DNA of 64,000 nt from Glycomyces artemisiae (lineage in GTDB: Bacteria > Actinomycetota > Actinomycetes > Mycobacteriales > Micromonosporaceae): assembly GCF_003002955.1 (NCBI RefSeq), contig NZ_PVTJ01000008.1, forward strand, positions 1 to 64,000. The letters are read 5' to 3'. The notes beneath the pieces are model-generated. The model saw nothing but the letters and a program-made list of their open reading frames with translations. It had not been told where the DNA came from and searched no databases. Below, piece by piece: positions 8,003-16,748 of the stretch. Made by a program: the position numbers and the translations under genes. The stretch's first letter is position 1. Every line of letters begins with the position of its first letter.

Positions 8003-8617
8003 ATGACCGCACCGACCGGGCTCCGCGAACGCAAGAAGGCCGCCACCAAGGCGGCCCTCTCCGCGGCGACCTTCCGGCTCGCGATCGCGAAGAACGGCAT
8101 CGGGAACGTCACGGCCGACGAGATCGCCGCGGACGCCGGCGTCTCGACCCGCACCTTCCACAACTACTTCCCCTCCAAGGAAGCCGCGCTCCTCTACGAC
8201 TTCAACGAGACCACCAGTGCGCTCCTCGACGACCTGCGCGATCGCGTGAAGTCCCAGCCGGTCTGGGACGCGATCCGCGACGCGGCCATCGCCATGCACT
8301 TCGACGAGAAGTTCGACATCGAGATGATGCGCTGCCGCGAGCAGCTCATCCACGAGTCGCCCTCGCTCATCAAGGAGCAGTCGGGCCAGTTCATGGCCCT
8401 GTTCAAGGAGGCGATCGGGATCGTCGCCGACGCCACCGGCACCTCCGTCGACGACCTGTACCCCCGCCTCGTGCTCGGCAGCGCCCTGGTCTGCATCAAG
8501 ACCACGACCGAGCACTGGCTGGCCGACCCGGAGGGCCGGTCCCTCCCCGAGGCCATCGCCGAGGGCTTCGCCGTCCTCGAACGCGGCATCACCCGGCCGC
8601 CCGTCCAAGGGAACTGA
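8003..8617 (+). CDS. TetR/AcrR-family transcriptional regulator
   Basis: 204 aa. N-terminal helix-turn-helix (~10-55) with the family pattern ITADEIAADAGVSTRTFHNYF (here NVTADEIAAD, STRTFHNYFPSK), followed by an all-helical ligand domain. It lies 156 nt upstream of, and in the same direction as, an MMPL exporter, so it probably represses that gene and itself. The inducer is unknown. The start is fixed by the leaderless promoter directly upstream. Confidence 0.9.
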   Translation: MTAPTGLRERKKAATKAALSAATFRLAIAKNGIGNVTADEIAADAGVSTRTFHNYFPSKEAALLYDFNETTSALLDDLRDRVKSQPVWDAIRDAAIAMHFDEKFDIEMMRCREQLIHESPSLIKEQSGQFMALFKEAIGIVADATGTSVDDLYPRLVLGSALVCIKTTTEHWLADPEGRSLPEAIAEGFAVLERGITRPPVQGN

Positions 8618-8773
8618 CACCGCCCGCGGACCCCAGAGCACAACTGAAGAACAGGCAATACCAGGAAACCCGCCGCCGACGACGCCGTCGGCGAACACCA
8701 CCCGACCGGTCCCGCCGCCACACACCCGACTCCTAGGCGGGGCCGGCCAATCATCCGATTGGAGCACCCGACC

Positions 8774-11014
8774 GTGGCCACCTTCCTCTACCGTCTCGGC
8801 AGAGGGTCCTATCGACTGCGCTGGCTCGTCCTCGCCGTCTGGGTCCTCGTCGTAGGCGGCGTCGGCGCCGCAGCCGCCACCCTTCAGCAGGAGACGAACC
8901 CCGAGTTCGTGCTCCCCGGCACCGAGTCGCAGGAGGCGTTCGACCTCCTCGAAGAGCGCTTCCCCGAGATGGACGCCGACGGCGGGTCCGCGCAGATCGT
9001 CATCCAGTCCGAGGACGGGCAGGCCCTCACCGCGGAGGCGAACGCGGCGGCCATCGCCGACCTCGCCGCCGTCATGGAGGACTCCCCGCAGGTCGCGTCC
9101 GTGACCAGCCCCCTCGCCACCGGCCCCGACGGCACCCCGATCGGGATGCTGTCGGCCGAGGACCAGACCATCGGCGTCATGCAGGTGACCTACGCCGAGC
9201 CCTCCATGGAGCTCGACGAGGACACCGTCGCCTACCTTGAGGACGCGGTCGCCGACGCCGAGGACCAGGGCATCCGCGTGGAAGTGGGCGGCGACGTCCT
9301 CCAGGCGATGCCGGAGACCAGCGCCACCGAGCTCATCGGCATCGGCGTGGCCCTCATCGTCCTGGTCATCACGTTCGGCGCGCTCCTGGCCGCCGGGCTC
9401 CCGATCATCACCGCGGTCCTGGGCGTCATGCTCACCACCGCGGGCATCCTCGCCGCGACGTCGTTCATGAACGTCAGCGAGTCCACCGGCACGCTCGCGT
9501 CGATGATCGGCCTCGCCGTTGGCATCGACTACGCGCTGTTCATCCTCTCGCGCTACCGCGGCGAACTCGCCAAGGACGGCCGCGTCGAGGACAAGCGGGC
9601 CCGCGCCGAGGCCATGGGCCGCGCCGTCGGCACCGCCGGGTCGGCCGTGTTCTTCGCGGGCCTCACCGTGATCATCGCCCTCCTGGGCCTGTCGGTCGTG
9701 AACATCCCGTTCCTCACCGAGATGGCCGTGGCCGCCGCGGTCACCGTCCTCATCGCCGTGGTCATCGCCGTGACCCTGCTGCCCGCGTTCGCCGGGTTCG
9801 CCGGGAAGCGGATCTTCACCAAGCGCCAGCGGCGCCGCATCGCCGAGGGCGTGCACGGCTCGAAGCCGAACGGCGGCAAGCGCTGGGCCGGGTTCATCAC
9901 CCGCCACCCGGTCCTGGTGGCCCTGGTCGGCATCGTGGGCCTCGGCGCGCTCGCCTACCCGGCGACCGACCTGGAGCTGGGCCTGCCCGACGCGGGCTCC
10001 TCCTCGGAGGACACCACGCAGCGGCAGGCGTACGACCTCATCAGCGAGGGCTTCGGCGCGGGCTTCAACGGCCAGCTCATGATCGTGGGCGACCTCGACG
10101 ACGGGGTCGACGCGGCCACCGCCGCCGCGGACGTCACCGCGGAGCTGAACGAGATCGACGGCATCGCGATGGTCGGCCAGGCCGTCCCCAACCAGGCCGG
10201 CGACACGCTCCTGGTCACCGTGATCCCCGAGACCGCGCCCGCGGACGAGGCCACGAACCAGCTCGTGCACGACATCCGCGGCGTCCTCGCCGACGACGCG
10301 GACGCGGACTGGTCGGTGACCGGCGCGACCGCGCTGAACATCGACATCTCCGACAACCTGAACGACGCGCTGCTGCCGTACATGCTCATCGTCGTGGGCC
10401 TGGCCGCGCTGATCCTGCTGCTGGTGTTCCGCTCGCTGCTGGTGCCGGTGCTGGCGACGCTCGGGTTCATGCTCAGCGTGTTCGCGGCCCTGGGCGCGCT
10501 CGTCGCGGTCTTCCAGTGGGGCTGGGGCGCGGAGCTGTTCAACGTGGACCAGCCGGGCCCGATCATGTCGATGATGCCGATCCTCATGATCGGCCTCGTG
10601 TTCGGCCTCGCCATGGACTACCAGATCTTCCTGGTCACGCGCGTCCGCGAGGCGTACGTGCACGGCGCGAGCCCCAAGGAGGCCATCGCGGAGGGCTACG
10701 GGCACTCCTCGCGGGTCGTCGTGGCGGCGGCGCTCATCATGATCTCGGTGTTCGCGGCGTTCATCTTCAGCGCCGAGTCGCTCATCGCCTCGATGGGCTT
10801 CGCGCTGGCCGCGGCGGTCGTGTTCGACGCGTTCGTGGTCCGCATGGCGATCATCCCGGCGGTCATGGCCCTGGTGGGCCGCGGCGCCTGGTGGCTCCCG
10901 AAGTGGCTGGACCGGATCCTGCCGAACGTGGACGTCGAGGGGGAGCGGCTCCAGCAGCGGCTCGCCTCCGACGCGCCCGATGACGAGCGCGAGCTCGTCG
11001 GAGCGTCCAAGTAG
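8774..11014 (+). CDS. MMPL-family (RND superfamily) transporter
   Basis: 746 aa, inner-membrane exporter of the RND/MmpL class driven by the proton gradient. The layout is TM1, a soluble loop (~45-190), a block of six TMs containing GLAVGIDYALFILSRYR, a second soluble loop, and a second block with FGLAMDYQIFLVTRVRE; the two DY motifs mark the proton relay. GTG at 8774 is preferred because GGAG (8761-8764) stands 9 nt before it; an upstream TTG at 8759 would place the SD inside the gene. The TetR gene upstream suggests drug or lipid export under ligand control. Substrate unknown. Confidence 0.92.
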   Translation: MATFLYRLGRGSYRLRWLVLAVWVLVVGGVGAAAATLQQETNPEFVLPGTESQEAFDLLEERFPEMDADGGSAQIVIQSEDGQALTAEANAAAIADLAAVMEDSPQVASVTSPLATGPDGTPIGMLSAEDQTIGVMQVTYAEPSMELDEDTVAYLEDAVADAEDQGIRVEVGGDVLQAMPETSATELIGIGVALIVLVITFGALLAAGLPIITAVLGVMLTTAGILAATSFMNVSESTGTLASMIGLAVGIDYALFILSRYRGELAKDGRVEDKRARAEAMGRAVGTAGSAVFFAGLTVIIALLGLSVVNIPFLTEMAVAAAVTVLIAVVIAVTLLPAFAGFAGKRIFTKRQRRRIAEGVHGSKPNGGKRWAGFITRHPVLVALVGIVGLGALAYPATDLELGLPDAGSSSEDTTQRQAYDLISEGFGAGFNGQLMIVGDLDDGVDAATAAADVTAELNEIDGIAMVGQAVPNQAGDTLLVTVIPETAPADEATNQLVHDIRGVLADDADADWSVTGATALNIDISDNLNDALLPYMLIVVGLAALILLLVFRSLLVPVLATLGFMLSVFAALGALVAVFQWGWGAELFNVDQPGPIMSMMPILMIGLVFGLAMDYQIFLVTRVREAYVHGASPKEAIAEGYGHSSRVVVAAALIMISVFAAFIFSAESLIASMGFALAAAVVFDAFVVRMAIIPAVMALVGRGAWWLPKWLDRILPNVDVEGERLQQRLASDAPDDERELVGASK

Positions 11015-11026
11015 CCGAAGCCCGGA

Positions 11027-11059
11027 GGGGACTCGGGCCGACCCCCGGCCCGGGTCCCC
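11027..11059 (+). terminator. Terminator hairpin after the MMPL gene
   Basis: GGGGACTCGGGCCG (11027-11040) pairs with CGGCCCGGGTCCCC (11046-11059) over 14 bp with one G-T wobble and an ACCCC loop, 13 nt past the MMPL stop. Confidence 0.65.
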
Positions 11060-11085
11060 GCGGGTGTCGGTGAACGGGGGACCCC

Positions 11086-11793
11086 ATGACGGTCTTCTTC
11101 TTGGCGCTGCTGATCCTCATCGGCATGATCACCGCGGACTTCTTCGCACCCGTGCTCCCGAGCGCGACGCTGGTGACGGCGGCGGCGGGGCTCGTGTTCG
11201 GGAACCCGTGGCTGATCGGCGTGCTCCTGGTGGGCGCGGCGTCCTCGTCGTGGTTCGGCGAGTTCATGGGCTACAAGGTGTTCCGCGCGGTGCGGGCCGG
11301 GCTGCGGCGGCGCCCGCCCCGGTTCGTCGCGCGCCTCGCGGAGCGCTCCGTGATGGGGGCGGTGCTGAAGCTGGAGAAGCTGCTCCAGGGCAGCGTGGCG
11401 AAGCACCCCTACCGCACGACGATCATCGCGCGCTTCCTCCCGGCGGGGCGCACGACGCTCGCGTGGATCGCGGCGGGGGCGGGCGGGGCGCCGTACGGGC
11501 GCATGGCCGCGCTCGGCGGCGTCCTGTGGGCGGTGTACACCGTCAGCCTGGGCCTGCTCATCGCGTGGATCGCGGGGCCGGGCCTCCAGTCGCTGCTGGG
11601 GTCGGTCCTCACGGTGCTCGCGGTCGGCCTCATCCTCGGCTGGGTCGCCAGGCACTGGCAGCAGTCCCACGCCGACGAGGCCGAACCCGAAGCGCCGCTT
11701 GCGATCGAGGCGGCCCCGGCGGCCGAGCCCGGGACGGTCGCGTTCACCGCGGAGGCCGAGCCGGGGGAGTGCCCTCCGGCGCAGGCCGCGTGA
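11086..11793 (+). CDS. DedA/VTT-family membrane protein
   Basis: 235 aa with 4-5 hydrophobic segments and the signature ARFLPAGRTTLAWIAAGAG (residues ~116-134), where the Arg residues and Pro are typical of DedA proteins. The family includes proton-coupled flippases and C55-P or phosphatidylethanolamine transporters. The C-terminal ~40 residues are a soluble Ala/Glu-rich tail, longer than usual. Start ATG 11086 follows GGGGGA. It is flanked by hairpins and appears to be a single-gene unit. Confidence 0.85.
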   Translation: MTVFFLALLILIGMITADFFAPVLPSATLVTAAAGLVFGNPWLIGVLLVGAASSSWFGEFMGYKVFRAVRAGLRRRPPRFVARLAERSVMGAVLKLEKLLQGSVAKHPYRTTIIARFLPAGRTTLAWIAAGAGGAPYGRMAALGGVLWAVYTVSLGLLIAWIAGPGLQSLLGSVLTVLAVGLILGWVARHWQQSHADEAEPEAPLAIEAAPAAEPGTVAFTAEAEPGECPPAQAA

Positions 11794-11803
11794 CCCATGA
11801 GCC

Positions 11804-11835
11804 CTGCGGGCCGGTCCTGACGGACGGGCCCGCAG
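11804..11835 (+). terminator. Terminator hairpin after the DedA gene
   Basis: CTGCGGGCC (11804-11812) with GGCCCGCAG (11827-11835), an inner GTCC/GGAC stem, one G-G mismatch and a TGAC loop. Confidence 0.6.
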
Positions 11836-11851
11836 TGTGCTCTGTGGAGTG

Positions 11852-11901
11852 TGGCCGGCCAACAATACTGTTGGCCGGCCAACGATTGATACGCTGCCCG
11901 G
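11852..11901 (+). promoter_or_regulatory. MarR operator and leaderless promoter
   Basis: TGGCCGGCCAACA (11852-11864) and TGTTGGCCGGCCA (11869-11881) are a perfect inverted repeat around ATAC. TACGCT (-10, 11890-11895) follows and stands 6 nt before the ATG at 11902. The repeat covers the -35 area, so the MarR protein probably represses itself. Confidence 0.7.
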
Positions 11902-12390
11902 ATGGAACCCCTCCGCACCACCGCCGTGACGTCCGGCGCCGACGCGTGCGGCGACGAGCAGCCCGCCGGGCGGATCGGCCACGCCCTCTTCCGCGTCTCA
12001 CGCGTCCACCGCGCCGCCGCGGGCCGCCTCCTGCGCGAGATCGGCCTCTACCCCGGCCAGGAGGTCATGCTCGGCCGCCTCGCCGACCACGGCGACACCC
12101 GCCAGTCCCGCCTCGTCCTCGAACTCGGCATCGACCCCTCCACCGTCACCAAGATGCTCCAGCGCCTCGAACGCACCGGCCTCGTCGAGCGCCGCCCCGA
12201 CCCCGGCGACCGGCGCGTCTCCGTCGTCGCCATCACCGCCAAGGGCCGCGACCTCCTCGACCGCATCGAGGACTGCTGGCGGCGCCTCGACGAGATCACC
12301 TGCGCCGGATTCGACGACGCCGACCGCGACCGCCTCGCCGCCGTCCTCGCCCGCCTCGAACACAACCTCGGCGCCTGCCAGGAGGACTGA
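11902..12390 (+). CDS. MarR-family transcriptional regulator
   Basis: 162 aa winged-helix regulator. The N-terminal ~28 residues are a non-conserved extension; the wHTH (~45-115) carries QSRLVLELGIDPSTVTKML and the wing sequence RPDPGDRRVS. The perfect operator immediately upstream points to autorepression. No exporter or enzyme gene is co-directional and adjacent within an operon; the DUF2264 gene starts 45 nt downstream but has its own promoter. Confidence 0.9.
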   Translation: MEPLRTTAVTSGADACGDEQPAGRIGHALFRVSRVHRAAAGRLLREIGLYPGQEVMLGRLADHGDTRQSRLVLELGIDPSTVTKMLQRLERTGLVERRPDPGDRRVSVVAITAKGRDLLDRIEDCWRRLDEITCAGFDDADRDRLAAVLARLEHNLGACQED

Positions 12391-12398
12391 CGCCGGGG

Positions 12399-12427
12399 TT
12401 GCAGGACCGCCCGCGCGTTGATAGCGT
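12399..12427 (+). promoter_or_regulatory. Promoter of the DUF2264 gene
   Basis: TTGCAG (-35, 12399-12404), 17 nt, TAGCGT (-10, 12422-12427), then 8 nt to GTG 12436: another near-leaderless arrangement. Confidence 0.6.
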
Positions 12428-12435
12428 CTGCCAGC

Positions 12436-14126
12436 GTGACTTCACCGCAGCGCACGTTCGGGCCCTTGGACCAGACCCACGCCGGATGGGGCGCCGCGGC
12501 GCTGGCCATAGGAAGGCCCGCCGTCGAACTGGCCGTGCAGGGCCCGGGCGCGATGCCCGTCACCATGTCGAACCACTCCCACCGCGAGAACTGGTTCGAA
12601 CTCCTCACCCGCCCCCTGTGGGGCCTCACCGCCGCCAAGGACCACGTCCCCGACACCGTGTGGGAGCCCCTCGCCGCGGCCCTCGCCCGCGCCCTCGACG
12701 ACGAGGACGACTGGTACATCGGCGACGCCGCCCGCGGCGGCCAGCGCATCGTCGAGGCCGCCTCCGTCGGCTGGGGCCTCGCCGCCGCCCCCGAGAAGCT
12801 CTGGGAACCCCTCGCCCCCAAGGCGAAGGACAAGGTCGCCGCCTGGCTCGGCCGGGCGTACACCGCCGAGGTCGCCGACACCAACTGGCACTACTTCCCG
12901 GTCTTCGCCGGGCACGGCCTCGCAGTCGTCGGCGTCAAGACCGACCCGGCCGTCGCCCGCGCCCACCTGGAGCGCATGGGGGAGATGCTCCTCGGCGACT
13001 CGGTCTTCGAGGACGGCCCCGGCGGCCGCGTCGACTACTACAACCCCTTCGCGTTCCACACCTACGCGCTTCTGCACTACAAGCTCTCCGGCGACGACCG
13101 CTACGTGCCGAACGCCGCGGCCTTCGCGAAGCGCTTCGGCTCCTGGTTCGCCGCCGACGGCGCCTCCGTCCCCTACGGCCGCAGCCTCGGCTACCGCTTC
13201 GCCCAGTCCTCGCTGTGGGGCGCGCTGGCCGCCGCCGACGTCGAGGCCGTCCCGTGGGCCGAGGCCGCCGGGCACGCCCGCCGCCACCTCGACTGGTGGT
13301 GGCGCCGCCCGATGCTCGACCCCGAAGGGCGCCTGACGGTCGGCTACTCCTACCCCAACGACGCCGTCGTCGAGCAGTACCTCACCGCCGGGTCCCCGTG
13401 GTGGGCCACGAAGGCGTTCATCGGGCTCCTGGCCGGGCCCGCGCACCCGTTCTGGACCGCCGACGAGGCCGTCCCCGGCCCGGTGATCGAGCCGCACAAG
13501 GCCGCCCGCGCCGTCCATGTGCGCGACCGCGCCGGGCACGTGACGCGCCTGAACGGCCAGGCCTGGCACCCGTGGGCCCGGGGCGGCCAGGCGGCATACG
13601 GGAAGTTCGCGTACTCGACGCTCGCGGCGTTCTCCCACGCCGTCGCCGGGCCCGGCCTCGAAGCGGCCGTGCCCGACGGGGCCCTGCACCTCTCGGAGGA
13701 CGGGCGGCACTGGCGGGGCCGCGAGGACTCCGACGACGGCGTGATCGACGAGAACGGCGTCCTCACCGTCGACTGGCAGCCGTGGGAGGACGTGTCGATC
13801 ACGACCTCCCTCGAAGCGGCCGTGGACGGCTGGCACGCCCGCGTCCACGTGATCGACACCGGGCGCTGCTCTACACCGGGGAAGGCGGCTGGTGCGTCCC
13901 GAAATCGGGGCACGTCGCGCAGGTCGGGGAGTCGAAGGCCCTCGTCACCAGCCAGGGCCTGCGCACGGAGATCATCGACTCGGGGACCGGGCGCGAGGCG
14001 GGCCTCATCGAGCCGATGCCCGGCACGCACCTGTACTGGCCCGCAACGGTCCTGCCGGTCCTGCGGGGCGTCCTCGAACCGGGGAAGTACGTGCTGAAGT
14101 CTCTGATCTACCTCGGCACGGAGTGA
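12436..14126 (+). pseudogene. DUF2264 domain protein, split by a frameshift
   Basis: An intracellular alpha/alpha-toroid protein linked in this family to polysaccharide or uronic acid use. GTG 12436 (MTSPQRTFG) is chosen because of the promoter 8 nt upstream. The first frame reads as DUF2264 through SVFEDGPGGRVDYYNPFAFH and WWRRPMLDPEGRL to HVIDTG at about 13860, then turns to nonsense; the family C-terminus (RALLYTGEGGWCVPKSG to YLGTE) continues in the next frame to 14126. A one-base loss near 13859-13863, in an ACCGGGCGC context, explains it. It may be a true pseudogene or a sequence error. The neighbouring ROK gene overlaps its end by 19 bp on the other strand. Confidence 0.8.
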
Positions 14127-15328
14127 GCGGTCGGCAGCTCCGGGTTCGGTGACTCCAGGAGGTTGCGCAGGACCACCGCGGCGCCGCCGAGCGCGGCGGC
14201 CTGCGCGACGTCCCCGGCGAGTTCGACCTCCACGGTGTGGACGTGCCGCATGAACACCGACCGGTTCAGCCACTCGTCCAACACGTCCCGGTAGGCCTGC
14301 CCCGACTCGGCGAACGCCTTTCCGGCGAGCACCACCCGGCCCACGTCGAACATGTTCACGAGCGTGACCGTGGCGACCGCGAGGCGCTGCGCGGAGTCGG
14401 CGATGAGCGCGGCCGCGGCCGGGTCGCCCTCGCGGGCGGCGCGGCCGACCCGGTTGAAATCGGTGAGCGTGTCGGTGCCCAGGCCGAGCCGGGCCGCGAG
14501 CTGCGGGTCCTCCATAGCGCGCTCCACGACGGGGCGCGGCCCGGCCACGGGGTCGAGGCAGCCGCGGTTGCCGCACGGGCAGTCCTCGCCGAGCGCGTCG
14601 ACCGATATGTGGCCCAGCTCGACGCCGTTCGAGGTCACGCCCCGGTACGGGTGGCCGTCGAGGATGACGCCGCCGCCGATGCCGCCGGACATGAACACGA
14701 CCGCGAAGCTCGACCCCGACCCGCCGAGGGTCTGCACGCCGATCCCTGCGGCGGTCGCGTCGTTCTCCAGCGCCACGGGCAGGCCCGTCGCCGCCGCGAG
14801 CGTCTCGGCCAGCGGGTAGCCGGTCCACTCCGGTGTCGGGTGCGGCGTGATGACCACGCCCGCCTCGCGGTCCTGCGGGCCGTACGTCGCCAGGCCGATG
14901 CCGAGGACCTTGTCGCGCGGCACCGCCGCGTCCTCCAGCATGGCCCGCACGTGCCCGGCCAGGTCGGCGACGACCGACGCGAGCGGCCGCTTCCCGGACC
15001 CGGGCATGTCGTGGCGCACCACGACCCGCCCGGCCAGGTCGACCACGACGGCCACGGCCGCGAACTGGTCGAGCTGGACGCCGACCATGTAGCAGGCGTC
15101 GTCGCGGATGCCGATGAGCCGCCTGGGGGTGCCGCGGTTGGCGGGCACGGTGCCGACCTCGTGGACCAGGCCGAGCGCGGTGAGCTTGCGGACCGCGTGC
15201 GTCATGGTCGCCTGCGTCATCCCGGTGGCCTCGGCCAGCTCCACGCGGCTGGCGGCCCCGCGCTCGCGGATGAGGTCGAGCACCACCGCCAGCGTGGGCA
15301 GGCGGGTGTCGGCGCCGAACGAGCGCAA
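14108..15328 (-). CDS. ROK-family transcriptional regulator (first of two)
   Basis: 406 aa: N-terminal winged HTH (SRVELAEATGMTQATMTHAV, ~28-48) followed by a ROK sugar-kinase-like domain with GIGLATYGPQD, the ENDATAA motif and the zinc motif CPCGNRGC. TTG 15328 is chosen for the AAGGAG seven bases upstream. It lies 39 nt after the second ROK gene in the same direction, so the two are probably co-transcribed. ROK repressors respond to sugars or sugar phosphates. The zinc-site Glu of CxCGxxGCxE is replaced by Asp or shifted, so kinase activity is unlikely. Confidence 0.9.
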   Translation of the reverse strand: MRSFGADTRLPTLAVVLDLIRERGAASRVELAEATGMTQATMTHAVRKLTALGLVHEVGTVPANRGTPRRLIGIRDDACYMVGVQLDQFAAVAVVVDLAGRVVVRHDMPGSGKRPLASVVADLAGHVRAMLEDAAVPRDKVLGIGLATYGPQDREAGVVITPHPTPEWTGYPLAETLAAATGLPVALENDATAAGIGVQTLGGSGSSFAVVFMSGGIGGGVILDGHPYRGVTSNGVELGHISVDALGEDCPCGNRGCLDPVAGPRPVVERAMEDPQLAARLGLGTDTLTDFNRVGRAAREGDPAAAALIADSAQRLAVATVTLVNMFDVGRVVLAGKAFAESGQAYRDVLDEWLNRSVFMRHVHTVEVELAGDVAQAAALGGAAVVLRNLLESPNPELPTAHSVPR

Positions 15329-15367
15329 TGCGGGCTCCTTACTCGGGGTGCACGGGCGGGTATCACC

Positions 15368-16609
15368 TTACTGGACGGGTCCGGCCGGGGACGCGGAGAA
15401 AACGGCGGGCGGCGCGGGCGCCCCCTGCATGGTCCGCAGCACGTGGAGGGCCCCGCCGAGCGCCGCCGCCGTCCCGGTGTCGGCCGAGACGAGCACCTTC
15501 GGGCGGCTCAGGGTCCGGCTCAGCGCGAGCCGCTCCAGCTCGGCGGCGACCCGGTCGCGGTAGAGGGTCCCGGCCACGGTGAACGCCGGTCCCGCGAGGA
15601 CGACGGTGTCGAGGTCGAACAGGTTCACGAGCGTGACCGCGGCCCGGCCGATCCAGGACGCCGACCGCTCCAGGATCGCCGCGGCCTCGGGATCGCCTGC
15701 GCGCCAGGCGCGGGCGATCCGGTCGAAGTCCGCGAGCGCGCCGTCCCGCGCCCCGACCAGTCCGAACCGCTCGGCCAGCGTGGGGTCGTCGAGGGCCCGC
15801 GCGACGACCGCCTGCGGCGCGGCCTCGGCCTGCACGCAGCCCGCGCCGCCGCACACGCACGGCGTCGCCCCGCCCGCGAGCGGCACGTGCCCGATCTCGA
15901 CGGCGTTCGAGGCCCGGCCCCGGTAGACCTCGCCGTCGACGATGACGCCGCCGCCGATCCCCGCGGCCATGTACACCAGGCCGAACGTGTCGGTCCGCGC
16001 CTCGCCCGCCCACAGCTCGCCGACCGCCGCGGCGGTCGCGTCGTTCTCCAGCAGCACCGGCAGGCCGAGCCGGTCGGCGAGCGCGCCGGTGAGCGGGTAC
16101 TCCAGCCAGTCGGGGCCGGGCTGGGCGGTGAGCAGCACGCCCCGGTGGAGGTCCTGCGGCCCGTGGGTCACCAGCCCGGTGCCGAGGACGCGCTCGCGCG
16201 GCACCCCGGCGCGGTCGAGCAGCGCGCCGACGTGCCCGGCGAGCGCCGCGATCGTCTCGTCGGGGCCGCTGCCGCCGGTGCCCGGGAGGTCCGCGGCGGC
16301 GATGCGGCCCCCGGCGAAGTCGAGGACCTCGATCGTGGTGGTGGTCCGGTCGATCTGGACGCCGACGGCGTACCAGGCGTCGGCGACGAGCTGGAGGAGC
16401 CGCCGGGGCTGGCCGCGGCCGGGCTGCGGGTCGCGCCCGCTCTCGCGAACGAGCCCGTCGGCGATGAGCGGCCGCACGGTGTTCGTGATAGTGGCCGCGG
16501 TGAGCCCGGTCCGCTCGGCGAGCTCGACGCGGCTGATCGTGCCCTCGGTCCGCAGGAGGTCGAGGACGCGCCGGGCCGCGTTCGCGCGGGCTCCGCCCCG
16601 GTGGCGCAT
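15368..16609 (-). CDS. ROK-family transcriptional regulator (second), probable repressor of the mannoside operon
   Basis: 413 aa: winged HTH (SRVELAERTGLTAATITNTV) and ROK domain with ENDATAAA and CVCGGAGCVQAE zinc motif. ATG 16609 follows AAGGAGG at ideal spacing; an upstream ATG at 16633 would bury that SD. It is divergent from the oligosaccharide transporter operon, with an AT-rich TTAA-rich operator-like region between, so it likely represses that operon until the imported sugar appears. Confidence 0.9.
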   Translation of the reverse strand: MRHRGGARANAARRVLDLLRTEGTISRVELAERTGLTAATITNTVRPLIADGLVRESGRDPQPGRGQPRRLLQLVADAWYAVGVQIDRTTTTIEVLDFAGGRIAAADLPGTGGSGPDETIAALAGHVGALLDRAGVPRERVLGTGLVTHGPQDLHRGVLLTAQPGPDWLEYPLTGALADRLGLPVLLENDATAAAVGELWAGEARTDTFGLVYMAAGIGGGVIVDGEVYRGRASNAVEIGHVPLAGGATPCVCGGAGCVQAEAAPQAVVARALDDPTLAERFGLVGARDGALADFDRIARAWRAGDPEAAAILERSASWIGRAAVTLVNLFDLDTVVLAGPAFTVAGTLYRDRVAAELERLALSRTLSRPKVLVSADTGTAAALGGALHVLRTMQGAPAPPAVFSASPAGPVQ

Positions 16610-16645
16610 CGGCGGCCTCCTTCGGAAGTTCATCGGATCTTATTC

Positions 16646-16676
16646 TTGACACCTTAAATTTAACAGGTTAATAATT
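16646..16676 (+). promoter_or_regulatory. Promoter and operator of the beta-mannoside transporter operon
   Basis: TTGACA (16646-16651), 17 nt, TAATAA (16669-16674). The spacer contains the palindrome TTAAATTTAA (16654-16663), followed by TTAATAATTA-like sequence. This is by far the most AT-rich spot in the region, and the placement would let a bound ROK repressor block polymerase. Confidence 0.65.
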
Positions 16677-16748
16677 AGCCCGACGCCCGAGCGGGCGCAC
16701 CCCCTCCAGTTCCGCGGGCGACGGCGCCCCGGATCCGAAAGGACGACG

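Noticed and set aside
8618-8773. Small gene or regulatory RNA between TetR and MMPL
   Set aside because: No frame with a start and ribosome-binding site, and only short GC hairpins (GACGACGCCGTCG) were seen.
14108-16609. The two ROK genes as sugar kinases
   Set aside because: Both begin with a winged helix-turn-helix and are about 100 residues longer than ROK kinases.
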